The notes below the pieces were generated by a model, which ran no database searches, was not told the origin of the DNA, and saw nothing but the letters and a program-made list of their open reading frames with translations. From JBBQSN01 sp963825505 (GTDB lineage: Bacteria > Actinomycetota > Actinomycetes > Actinomycetales > CAWJMD01): a stretch of DNA of 64,000 nucleotides. The translations under genes were made by a program, and so were the position numbers. Shown piece after piece: positions 34,718 to 42,208 of the stretch (positions within the stretch are counted from its first letter, which is position 1; every line of letters begins with the position of its first letter). Where the stretch lies: positions 58,341 through 122,340 of the forward strand of contig CAWGTL010000006.1 in NCBI GenBank assembly GCA_963825505.1, written 5' to 3'.

Positions 34718-34849
34718 ATGAGCACAGCACCGACGTGTCCTCAGTGCGGTCGTCCCGGCGTTCGCACCGAGCAGGTCAGCAGCACCAGCGGCGGCGAGAG
34801 CGCACCGAAGACGCTCTGGCTCTGCGAGCTCGACCACAAGTTCTCCTGA
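34718..34849 (+). CDS. Small zinc-ribbon-like protein
   Basis: 43 residues, ATG 34718. APTCPQCGRPG near the start gives one CxxC knuckle; the second half ends TLWLCELDHKFS with a Cys and His in place of the second knuckle, so the metal site would be CxxC plus Cys/His. Such mini zinc ribbons are common in actinobacteria and not assigned a role. It stands alone between the TetR gene and the converging transporter gene. Codon pattern is GC3-rich like the neighbours, supporting a real gene. Confidence 0.6.
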   Translation: MSTAPTCPQCGRPGVRTEQVSSTSGGESAPKTLWLCELDHKFS

Positions 34850-34861
34850 CCCGCCCGGCGG

Positions 34862-34915
34862 CCGGTCAGTCGGCCGGTCAGTCCTGGCCCGTCAGTCCTG
34901 GCCGGTCAGTCCTGG
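34862..34915. repeat. Tandem 14-bp repeat at the 3-prime end of the ABC ATPase gene
   Basis: Units at 34862-34873 (12 bp, degenerate), 34874-34887, 34888-34901 and 34902-34915 share CCGGTCAGTCCTGG with at most one change. The last copy overlaps the ATPase stop codon, so several in-frame-looking stops follow in series. Probably replication slippage. Confidence 0.75.
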
Positions 34916-36048
34916 TCGGGGACGGTCCGTCGCAGCGCGGTGTGCACCGACGCCGGCGTGAGCACGCCCACGTAGCGGTCGCCCTCCAGCACCGGCAGCC
35001 AGCCGGCGTCGTGCTGCACGATCTCCGCCAGCCCGCGCCGCAGGCTGTCACCCACCTCGACGGTCTCCTCGAAGCGGTGGACGACGTCGGCCACCGTGGA
35101 GCCGGCGGGGCGGCCGGTCAGGTGCCGGGCCGCCACCCAGCCGTGCAGGTCGCCGTCGGCGTCGAGCACCACCGCGTAGGGCGGTCCGGTGGTGCCGGCC
35201 GCGCGGTTGCCCTGGGCCGACAGCAGCGTCCAGGCCTCCTCCGCGGTGTCGGTGAGCAGCACCGTCGGCGGGTGCTCGAGGTCCTGCGGCTCGATCGTGG
35301 TGACGGCGAGCCGCCGCAGCCCACGGTCGGCGCCCACGAAGTCGGCGACGAAGTCGTTGGCCGGCGTGCCGAGAACCGTTGCGGGATCGGCGTACTGCTC
35401 GAGCTTGCCGCCCTCGGAGAGCACCGCGACCTTGTCGGCCAGCCGCACCGCCTCGTCGATGTCGTGGGTCACCAGGAGCACGGTCTTGCCGAGCTCGGCC
35501 TGGATCTGGCGGAACTGCGCCTGGAGCCGGTCGCGCGCGATCGGGTCGACCGCGCCGAACGGCTCGTCCATCAGCAGGACGGGCGGGTCGGCCGCGAGGG
35601 CCCGCGCCACGCCGACGCGCTGCCGCTGCCCGCCGGACAGCTCGTGCGGGTACCGGTGGGCGTACTGCTCCGGGGCGAGGCCCACGAGCTCGAGCAGCTC
35701 GGTGACCCGCGCCTTCTTCCGCGCGGCGTCCCACCCGACGAGGTCGGGGACGGTGCCCACGTTCGTCGCGATGGTCTGGTGCGGGAACAGCCCGATCTGC
35801 TGGATGACGTACCCCATCCGGCGTCGTAGCCGCACCGGGTCGACCGTGGTGACGTCCTCGCCCTCCAGGACGATCCGGCCCGACGTGGGCTCGATCAGGC
35901 GGTTCACCATCCGCAGCGTCGTGGACTTGCCGCACCCCGAGGGACCGACGAGCGCGACGAGGTCGCCCCGCTGCACGTCGAGGTCGAGCGAGCCGACCGC
36001 GACCGTCCCGTCCGGGTACTTCTTGCCGACGCCGTCGAGACGGATCAT
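34906..36048 (-). CDS. opuCA: Compatible-solute ABC transporter ATP-binding protein with CBS domains
   Basis: 380 residues. ABC domain: Walker A GPSGCGKST (residues about 34-42), LSGGQRQRVGVARAL, Walker B LLMDEPFGAVDP, and THDIDEAVRLAD. The C-terminus holds two CBS-like halves (VLLTDTAEEAWTLL and LAEIVQHDAGWLPVLEGDRYVGVLTP), which in OpuA/OpuC systems sense ionic strength or cyclic di-AMP. ATG 36048 gives MIRLDGVGKKYPDG. Divergent, only 18 bases from the permease gene; with the two permeases and binding protein it makes a complete QAT-family importer for glycine betaine, choline or carnitine. Confidence 0.93.
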   Translation of the reverse strand: MIRLDGVGKKYPDGTVAVGSLDLDVQRGDLVALVGPSGCGKSTTLRMVNRLIEPTSGRIVLEGEDVTTVDPVRLRRRMGYVIQQIGLFPHQTIATNVGTVPDLVGWDAARKKARVTELLELVGLAPEQYAHRYPHELSGGQRQRVGVARALAADPPVLLMDEPFGAVDPIARDRLQAQFRQIQAELGKTVLLVTHDIDEAVRLADKVAVLSEGGKLEQYADPATVLGTPANDFVADFVGADRGLRRLAVTTIEPQDLEHPPTVLLTDTAEEAWTLLSAQGNRAAGTTGPPYAVVLDADGDLHGWVAARHLTGRPAGSTVADVVHRFEETVEVGDSLRRGLAEIVQHDAGWLPVLEGDRYVGVLTPASVHTALRRTVPDQD

Positions 36049-36066
36049 CGGTTCGCCGCTACGGTC

Positions 36067-36810
36067 GTGGGCGTGAGCCTCGCCGCCGCCCGCGACGTCC
36101 TGCTGGGTCTTGCCCAGCCCGGGGTTCATGGAGCCAGCGTCGCCGACAACTGCCTGCTCCGCAACGAGTGGGTCTGTCCCGCGTACGTGGAGTCGCGCCA
36201 GACCGAGATCCTCGACGCGCTGGGTCAGCACGTGCTGATCACCGTGCTGTCCGTGGGCATCGGGGCGTTGCTGGCGTTCCCCCTCGCGCTGCTGGCGCGG
36301 CGCACCCGGGTGCTGCGCAACGTCGTCCTCGGCGCGTCGACCGTCGTCTACACGATCCCGTCGCTGGCGCTGTTCTCGCTGCTGCTCGGCATCACCGGTC
36401 TGTCCATCACCACCGTCGTCACCGGGCTCGTCCTGTACTCGCTCACCGTGCTGGTGCGCAACATGGTGGCCGGCCTCGACGCCGTCCCCGACGACGTGCT
36501 CGACGCCGCGCGCGGGATGGGCTTCGCGCCGAGACGGCTGCTCTGGAAGGTGCAGGTGCCGCTGGCCCTGCCCGCGTTCTTCGCCGGTCTGCGGGTGGCC
36601 ACCGTCTCCACCGTCGCGCTGACGACGATCGGCTTCCTCGTCGGGTTCGGCGGCCTGGGCAACCTGATCCGGTCCGGGCTCACCGGCTTCTTCAAGGCCG
36701 AGGTGCTCACCGCCGCGGTCCTCTGCGTGCTGCTCGCGATCGTCGCCGACCTGCTGATCCTGCTCGCGCAACGGCTCTCGACGCCCTGGACCAGGGGAGC
36801 GCGGGCGTGA
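36067..36810 (+). CDS. opuCB: OpuC-type ABC transporter permease 1
   Basis: 247 residues with about six membrane helices; the binding-protein-dependent permease loop reads LDAARGMGFAPRRLLWKVQVPLALPAFFAG (about 140-170). The segment NEWVCPAYVESRQTEILDALGQHVLIT is the usual N-terminus of this subfamily, so the first about 25 codons from GTG 36067 are doubtful and the real start may be further in. Ends overlapping permease 2 (GTGA). Confidence 0.9.
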   Translation: MGVSLAAARDVLLGLAQPGVHGASVADNCLLRNEWVCPAYVESRQTEILDALGQHVLITVLSVGIGALLAFPLALLARRTRVLRNVVLGASTVVYTIPSLALFSLLLGITGLSITTVVTGLVLYSLTVLVRNMVAGLDAVPDDVLDAARGMGFAPRRLLWKVQVPLALPAFFAGLRVATVSTVALTTIGFLVGFGGLGNLIRSGLTGFFKAEVLTAAVLCVLLAIVADLLILLAQRLSTPWTRGARA

Positions 36811-37553
36811 ACGGCCCGTTCGGCGACCTGCTCACCTACCTCTCCGACGGTGCGTCCTGGTCGGGGGACGGCGGGCTCCTCGTGCGCACCGTCGAGCACC
36901 TGTGGGTCTCGTCCCTCGCGCTGCTCGCGGCCGTGCTGGTCGCCGTGCCGCTCTCGCTCTGGCTGGGCCACATCGGCCGCGGCGGGGTGCTGGCCATCAA
37001 CGCCGGCAACGCGGCCCGTGCCGTCCCGTCCTACGCCGTGCTCGTGATCTTCGTGCTGCTGCCGAACCCGCTGGGCGCCAACACGTTCTCCTTCGTGCTG
37101 GCGCTCGCGCTGTTCAGCCTGCCGCCCCTGCTCACCAACACCTACGTGGGCGTGCGCGAGGTCGACCGCGACGTCGTCGACGCCGCGAAGGGGGTCGGCA
37201 TGAGCGGGTGGCAGGTGCTCTCGCGGATCGAGCTCCCGCTGGCGCTGCCGCTGGTGATGACGGGCCTGCGGCTCGCGGCCGTGCAGGTGGTGGCCACCAC
37301 CACCGTGATCGGACTCGTCGGCGGCGGTGGGCTCGGACGGCTGATCAACGCCGGCTTCGCCAACTCCGACCAGGGCCAGGTGATGGGGGCCGCGCTCGTG
37401 GTCACCGTGCTCGCGCTCCTCACCGAGGGGCTGTTCGAGGTCCTGGAGCGGTCGGTGCGACGGCGTCGCACCACGCGCCCACCCTCCGTGCGCGAGGTCG
37501 CCGACACGACCCCGGGGACGGTGCCGGGCGGCGCGAGCGTCGGCGTCCTCTGA
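36807..37553 (+). CDS. opuCD: OpuC-type ABC transporter permease 2
   Basis: 248 residues, six membrane helices. VDAAKGVGMSGWQVLSRIELPLALPLVMTGLRLA is the EAA-like loop that contacts the ATPase; VGLVGGGGLGRLINAGFAN precedes the last helix. The last about 35 residues are charged and disordered. GTG 36807 overlaps the stop of permease 1. It is followed after 136 bases by the substrate-binding lipoprotein, the normal order. Confidence 0.92.
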   Translation: MNGPFGDLLTYLSDGASWSGDGGLLVRTVEHLWVSSLALLAAVLVAVPLSLWLGHIGRGGVLAINAGNAARAVPSYAVLVIFVLLPNPLGANTFSFVLALALFSLPPLLTNTYVGVREVDRDVVDAAKGVGMSGWQVLSRIELPLALPLVMTGLRLAAVQVVATTTVIGLVGGGGLGRLINAGFANSDQGQVMGAALVVTVLALLTEGLFEVLERSVRRRRTTRPPSVREVADTTPGTVPGGASVGVL

Positions 37554-37689
37554 GTCGTCGTGACCCGATCGTGACCCCGCCCCGGGATGCCGTTGTCGGA
37601 GGGCCGTTGTTCACTCCTCGTAGCGGGTGACCCACCCGTCGGACACGCGCGGCGCACGCCGCGGGACACAGAAGGCGGAGGAGCACTCC

Positions 37690-38676
37690 ATGCGCACCAC
37701 AGCTCGTCGATCCTGGGCCTCGCGGCTCGCCCTGCTGGCCGCGGTGCCGGTGCTCGCCCTGTCCGCCTGCGGGGGCGGTGACGCGTTCGACGAGGACGCC
37801 GGCTCGTCGGGCAGCAGCTCCGAGGGTGGCGGTGGCGGCGGCGGCGAGATCACCGTCGGCGGCGCCGACTTCACCGAGATGCTCGTCATGCAGGAGCTGT
37901 ACCGCCTCGTGCTCGAGGACGCCGGCTACACCGTCGACGTGAAGTCGGTCGGCCAGCGCGAGGTCTACGCCCCCGCCCTCGAGAGCGGCGAGATCGACGT
38001 CGTCCCCGACTACGCGGCGACGATGGCCGAGTACCTCAACCGGGAGAAGAACGGTCCGGACGCCGAGGCGATCGCCACCAGCGACGCCGGCGAGACCGTC
38101 GAGGCGATGACCCCGCTCGCCGAGGAGAAGGGCCTCACCGTCCTGGAGCCGTCCGGCGCGCTCGACGCCAACGGCTTCTACGTCACCCAGGAGTTCGCCG
38201 AGCAGAACGACCTGACGACCCTGTCCGACCTCGGCGCCCTCGGCCAGCCGGTCACGATCGCCGCCGGCGACGAGTGCATCGAGCGTCCGTTCTGCGCCAT
38301 CGGCCTCACCGAGACCTACGGCATCCAGGTGGCCGGCGTCACCGGTGACGACTTCGGCAGCGCCACCGGCAAGCAGAAGGTCGTCGACGGCGACGCCCAG
38401 GTCGGCCTCACCGGCACCACCGACGGCACGCTCGAGGGGCTCGGCCTGGTCATCCTCGAGGACGACAAGAAGCTCCAGGCCGCCGACAACCTGGTGCCGA
38501 TCGTCAACACCGAGGAGGCCGGCGACCCCGAGATCGCCGAGGCGCTGAACGCGCTGTCCGAGGCGCTCACCACCGAGGACCTCGCCACGCTGAACGGCAA
38601 GGTCGACGGCGAGCGGCAGAAGCCCGAGGACGTCGCGCGCGAGTTCCTCGTCGAGAAGGGCCTGATCGAGGGCTGA
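37690..38676 (+). CDS. opuCC: Glycine betaine/osmoprotectant-binding lipoprotein
   Basis: 328 residues. Lipobox LALSAC with Cys about 27 follows a charged signal (MRTTARRSWASRLALLAAVPVLALSAC region), then a Gly/Ser tether. The OpuAC fold shows EITVGGADFTEMLVMQELYRLVLEDAGY, ALESGEIDVVPDYAATMAEYL and an AGDECIERPFCAIGL segment with two Cys that could form a disulfide. It captures the solute outside the membrane for the OpuC permeases. ATG 37690 has GGAGGAG upstream. Confidence 0.93.
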   Translation: MRTTARRSWASRLALLAAVPVLALSACGGGDAFDEDAGSSGSSSEGGGGGGGEITVGGADFTEMLVMQELYRLVLEDAGYTVDVKSVGQREVYAPALESGEIDVVPDYAATMAEYLNREKNGPDAEAIATSDAGETVEAMTPLAEEKGLTVLEPSGALDANGFYVTQEFAEQNDLTTLSDLGALGQPVTIAAGDECIERPFCAIGLTETYGIQVAGVTGDDFGSATGKQKVVDGDAQVGLTGTTDGTLEGLGLVILEDDKKLQAADNLVPIVNTEEAGDPEIAEALNALSEALTTEDLATLNGKVDGERQKPEDVAREFLVEKGLIEG

Positions 38677-38692
38677 CGCACCCGGCGAGCAG

Positions 38693-38733
38693 CGAAGGGC
38701 CCTGGAGGGGGTTACCCCTTCCAGGGCCCTTCG
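38693..38733. terminator. Bidirectional hairpin between opuCC and the DUF1684 gene
   Basis: Left arm 38693-38711 (CGAAGGGCCCTGGAGGGGG) and right arm 38715-38733 pair over 19 positions with one G-T wobble, loop TTA. It starts 16 bases after the opuCC stop. The minus-strand gene ends inside it: its TAA is the loop and its last six codons are the right arm, so one structure serves both strands. Confidence 0.85.
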
Positions 38734-39353
38734 TACTGCTCACCGACGGGCACGACCACGTCGAGCACGTTCCCGGGCGGGGCGAGCGGGCAGGCCCAGG
38801 CCGGGTCGTAGGCGCACGACGGGTGGTAGGCGAAGTTGAGGTCGACCACGAGCAGCTGTGCCCCGTCCGGCCCGGTCCTGGTGCCGAGGTCCGCACCCTT
38901 GGCGGTGTCGAGCAGGTAGCGGCCGCCTCCGTAGCCGCCCTCGCGCGCCGACGCGTCACGGAACGGGACGAAGATCCCGCCGCCGTACCCGGCGTGCCAC
39001 CACACGTCGAGGCTCCCGACGTCGCCGAGCCCGACCCGACCGACCCGCTCGTACGCGACGACGCCGTCGGTCCCGGTGCGCACCTCGATCCGCTCCGGCT
39101 CCGCCTCCTGGACCCGCACCTCGAACCGCCAGGCCGGGTCGTAACCGGCCACCGGCACCCGGGTGCCGGTCCCGCGGTGGTCGGCCAGCAGCGGGCTGGC
39201 CGGGTGCTCGCGCAGCAGCCGCTCGTGCCCGTCGGCCCACACGGCGTGGCCCTCCTGCGGCGACCCGGCCGCCCGCACCGCGGCGTACCGGGCGTGCACC
39301 TGCCGCCGGAAGTCGGCGGTGTCCAGCGCGCTGGTCGTGCTCGTCGGCTCCAC
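38712..39353 (-). CDS. DUF1684 family protein
   Basis: 213 residues, from GTG 39353 with GGGAGG upstream. Typical DUF1684 elements: FRRQVHARYAAVRA, WADGHERLLREHPASPL, WHAGYGGGIFVPFRDA, GGGRYLLDTAKGADLG, LLVVDLNFAYHPSCAYDPAWACPLAPPGNVLDV. The last segment, with two Cys and an AYHPSC motif, is the strongest conserved block. No signal peptide; function unknown. Confidence 0.87.
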   Translation of the reverse strand: MEPTSTTSALDTADFRRQVHARYAAVRAAGSPQEGHAVWADGHERLLREHPASPLLADHRGTGTRVPVAGYDPAWRFEVRVQEAEPERIEVRTGTDGVVAYERVGRVGLGDVGSLDVWWHAGYGGGIFVPFRDASAREGGYGGGRYLLDTAKGADLGTRTGPDGAQLLVVDLNFAYHPSCAYDPAWACPLAPPGNVLDVVVPVGEQYEGPWKG

Positions 39354-39566
39354 GTCAGCGAGCCTCCCAGCCGCGGCCCCGCCCGGCCACCGCACCCGCC
39401 GCAGTGTGACCGCCACGCGCGCCACGCCGGCGCGTCGCACGTGGGCACCACAGTCGAGGGGATCGTGGCGCCGGCCCTGCGCGGCCGCGTCCCAGGCGTC
39501 ACGTCCGTCCCGCGCGTCACGGTGCGCCTCCCACGATCCGTGCCGGCCCCGACCTAGCCTGCGACG

Positions 39567-40316
39567 GTGACTTCCCCCACGTCCGCCGGTTCCTCGGCGT
39601 CCCCGGTCCCGTCCCGGACCCGTCTGCACTGGTCCGTCGCCGCCCCTCTCAGCGCCGCCGCAGGTGTCGGTGCCGCTGTCGTGGGCCTCCTCACCGACCT
39701 GCCGGCGCTCGGTCTGGCCGGTGCCGTCGTCGCCGCGGTGCCCGCCATCCTCGCCGCCCGCCACGTCCCCGCCCTGCACGCCGATCTGGACCGGTGCCGC
39801 GCCGAGCAGGCCGCCGCCCCCGTCGCGCTCGCGCCGGCCGAGGTCGCGCCCGTCCTCGAGGCTGCGCCCGAGCCGGCCGAGACGGCCCCGGTGCGCCCGT
39901 TCGTGACGGCTGCCGCTCCTGCGCCGCAGACCGTCGACCTCGCCGCCGCCGAGGCCGCCCCCGCGCCGCGGGAGGTCGTCGACCTGGTGAAGGCCCCGAC
40001 CCCGGCCGAGCCGGCGGTGCCCTCGCAGGCTCCCGCCAAGCACCTCGTGCGGCACGCGTCCGTCGCCGCCGGCCGGGTGACCCCGTCCGGCTCCACCGCG
40101 TCGGCCGCCGACCAGGACGCCCCGACCACGGACCGGACGATCGACCCCCGCGTCGACACCGCCGAGCTGCAGAGGATCTGGGACCTCGGCGAGGCCGCCG
40201 CCCGCACCCGTTCCGGCCGCGGCCGCCGGGTCCGGGTCGGCGCCGAGGTCGACGCGCTGCCCGACCGTCCCCGCAACATCGCCGGCCACCGCAGACGGGC
40301 CCGTCACCGCGCCTGA
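39567..40316 (+). CDS. Hypothetical protein with two membrane segments and an Ala/Pro-rich tail
   Basis: 249 residues. Two hydrophobic spans (about residues 24-65: LSAAAGVGAAVVGLLTDLPAL and GLAGAVVAAVPAILAA) precede about 170 residues rich in Ala, Pro and Glu with little predicted structure, ending in a basic RSGRGRRVRVGAEVDALP and HRRRARHRA tail. I recognise no domain. The cytosolic tail could bind nucleic acid or membrane lipids, an inference from charge only. Confidence 0.65.
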   Translation: MTSPTSAGSSASPVPSRTRLHWSVAAPLSAAAGVGAAVVGLLTDLPALGLAGAVVAAVPAILAARHVPALHADLDRCRAEQAAAPVALAPAEVAPVLEAAPEPAETAPVRPFVTAAAPAPQTVDLAAAEAAPAPREVVDLVKAPTPAEPAVPSQAPAKHLVRHASVAAGRVTPSGSTASAADQDAPTTDRTIDPRVDTAELQRIWDLGEAAARTRSGRGRRVRVGAEVDALPDRPRNIAGHRRRARHRA

Positions 40317-40331
40317 CCGCCTCAGCGCCAC

Positions 40332-40362
40332 CGAGAGCCCTCGCCTGCGGCGGGGGCTCTCG
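40332..40362. terminator. Hairpin terminator
   Basis: CGAGAGCCC(T)CGCC pairs with GGCGGGGGCTCTCG around TG, a stem of about 13 bp with one bulge. It lies between two convergent genes, 15 bases past the left stop. Confidence 0.75.
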
Positions 40363-40394
40363 TGCGTCCGGGGCCGGCGCGAGGGCCGACGGCG

Positions 40395-41588
40395 CTACTT
40401 GTCGACGTCCCCCACGACGAAGAAGGTCGAGCCGAGGACGGCGACCATGTCGGCCACCAGGCACCCGGGGAGCAGCTCGCTCAGCACCTGCACGTTGTTG
40501 AACGAGGCCGACCGCAGCTTGAGCCGCCAGGGCGTCTTGTCGCCCCGCGACACCAGGTAGTACCCGTTGAGCCCCAGCGGGTTCTCGGTCCAGGTGTACC
40601 GGTGGCCCTCGGGAACCCTCAGCACCTTCGGCAGCCGCACGTTCACCGGCCCCCGCGGCAGCGCCCGCAGCCGCTCGACACAGGCCTCGGCGAGGTCGAG
40701 GCTCACCTGCACCTGGTCGACGAGGCACTCGAGCCGGGCGAAGCAGTCACCGTCGGTCCGGGTGACGACGCGACCGGGGCCACCGGCGCCGAACAGCTCG
40801 CCGTAGGCCAGGTAGGGCTCGTCGCGACGTAGGTCCAGGTCGACACCGCTCGCCCGCGCGATCGGTCCGCTCACGCCGTAGGCGTGCACCCGCTGCGGGC
40901 TCAGGACGCCCACGCCCACCGTCCGGGCGCGCAGGATCTCGTTGCCGAGCAACAGGTCCTCGAGCCGGGTCATGCCGGCGCGCACGGCCGAGACCGCCTC
41001 GCTCACCCGGCCGGTCCAGCCTGCGGGCAGGTCGTCCTTGAGCCCGCCGACCCGGTTGAACATGTAGTGCATCCGGCCGCCGCTGACCTCCTCCATCACC
41101 GCCTGCAGCTGCTCGCGCTCGGTGAAGGCGTAGAAGACCGGGGTGATGGCGCCGAGCTCCAGCGGGTAGGACCCGAGGAACATCAGGTGCGAGAGGACCC
41201 GGTTCAGCTCGGCGAGCAGGGTGCGGGTCCACGTGGCGCGCTCGGGCACCTCCATCCCGAGCAGGTGCTCGACACCCAGCACGACACCGAGCTCGTTGGA
41301 GAACGCCGACAGCCAGTCGTGCCGGTTGGCCAGGACGATGATCTGGCGGTAGTCGCGCGCCTCGAACAGCTTCTCGGCGCCGCGGTGCATGTAGCCGACC
41401 ACCGGCTCGGCGGTGACGATCCGCTCGCCGTCCAGGACGAGCCGCAGCCGCAGGACGCCGTGCGTCGCGGGGTGCTGGGGGCCGATGTTGAGGACCATCT
41501 CCTGCGTCGGCAGGTCGCGGTCCCCGGCCGGCGGAGCCCCGGTGGACCCCGCGCCGAGGCCCACCACCACCTCGCGGCCCGTCGTCAC
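40395..41588 (-). CDS. Orphan NADH-quinone oxidoreductase subunit D (49 kDa family)
   Basis: 397 residues from GTG 41588. LNIGPQHPATHGVLRL, VGYMHRGAEKLFEARDYRQI, RHDWLSAFSNELG, ITPVFYAFTEREQLQAV, MFNRVGGLKDDLP and LGLNGYYLVSRGDKTPWRLKLRSASFNN are canonical NuoD, a core quinone-site subunit of complex I. It stands alone, not in a nuo operon, and has a shortened N-terminus. It may be a duplicate subunit or part of a hydrogenase-like complex; the sequence favours a true NuoD. Confidence 0.9.
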   Translation of the reverse strand: MTTGREVVVGLGAGSTGAPPAGDRDLPTQEMVLNIGPQHPATHGVLRLRLVLDGERIVTAEPVVGYMHRGAEKLFEARDYRQIIVLANRHDWLSAFSNELGVVLGVEHLLGMEVPERATWTRTLLAELNRVLSHLMFLGSYPLELGAITPVFYAFTEREQLQAVMEEVSGGRMHYMFNRVGGLKDDLPAGWTGRVSEAVSAVRAGMTRLEDLLLGNEILRARTVGVGVLSPQRVHAYGVSGPIARASGVDLDLRRDEPYLAYGELFGAGGPGRVVTRTDGDCFARLECLVDQVQVSLDLAEACVERLRALPRGPVNVRLPKVLRVPEGHRYTWTENPLGLNGYYLVSRGDKTPWRLKLRSASFNNVQVLSELLPGCLVADMVAVLGSTFFVVGDVDK

Positions 41589-41620
41589 GTCGGCGAGTCT
41601 GCCACCCCGGGCACCCCACG

Positions 41621-41653
41621 CCGGCGCAGTGCCGGCGCAGCGCCGGCGCAGCG
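41621..41653. repeat. Three 11-bp tandem repeats
   Basis: CCGGCGCAGYG repeats three times without a gap (41621, 41632, 41643) in the spacer between nuoD and the PH gene. Likely slippage; may lie in the promoter. Confidence 0.7.
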
Positions 41654-41716
41654 GCAGGCGCGGGCCAGGCCGCGTGACAGGATGCAAGGGACCCCGTCCG
41701 CACGCCAGGAGGACCC

Positions 41717-42208
41717 ATGAGCACGTCCGACCCGTTCGCGCCCGAGGGCGTGGTGTGGACCCCGGTCTCGCCGCGGCTGGTGACGGTGCGGCTGATCGGC
41801 ACCGCCATCACGTTCACCGTGGTGGCCCTGCCGCTCCTGGTGCTCGCCGTCGTCCTCGGCGGCTGGTGGAGCTGGACGCTGCTCGCGGTCTGGCTGCTGC
41901 TCGGGCTGTGGACGGGACTGCTGGTGCCGCGCCAGGTCCGCGCCTGGGGGTACGCCGAGCGCGAGGACGACCTGCTGGTGCGCCACGGCGTGATGTTCAA
42001 GGAGATGGTGGTCGTCCCCTACGGCCGGATGCAGTTCGTCGACGTGCAGGCGGGGCCGGTCGACCGCGCCTTCGACCTGTCCAAGGTGCAGCTGCACACC
42101 GCGTCGTCCGGCACCGACGCCGCGATCCCCGGCCTGCACCCGGCCGAGGCGGCGCGGCTGCGCGACCGTCTCGCCTCGCGCGGCGAGGCGCGGCTGGCCG
42201 GCCTGTGA
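41717..42208 (+). CDS. PH-domain membrane protein, YdbS-like
   Basis: 163 residues. Two membrane helices (ITFTVVALPLLVLAVVLGGWW and LLAVWLLLGLWTGLLV, about residues 33-75) are followed by a bPH_2 domain: RHGVMFKEMVVVPYGRMQFVDVQAGPVDRAFDLSKVQLHTAS. This is the YdbS half of the YdbS/YdbT pair. Stop overlaps the partner gene (GTGA). Related pairs in Bacillus protect against a bacteriocin; role here unknown. Confidence 0.87.
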   Translation: MSTSDPFAPEGVVWTPVSPRLVTVRLIGTAITFTVVALPLLVLAVVLGGWWSWTLLAVWLLLGLWTGLLVPRQVRAWGYAEREDDLLVRHGVMFKEMVVVPYGRMQFVDVQAGPVDRAFDLSKVQLHTASSGTDAAIPGLHPAEAARLRDRLASRGEARLAGL

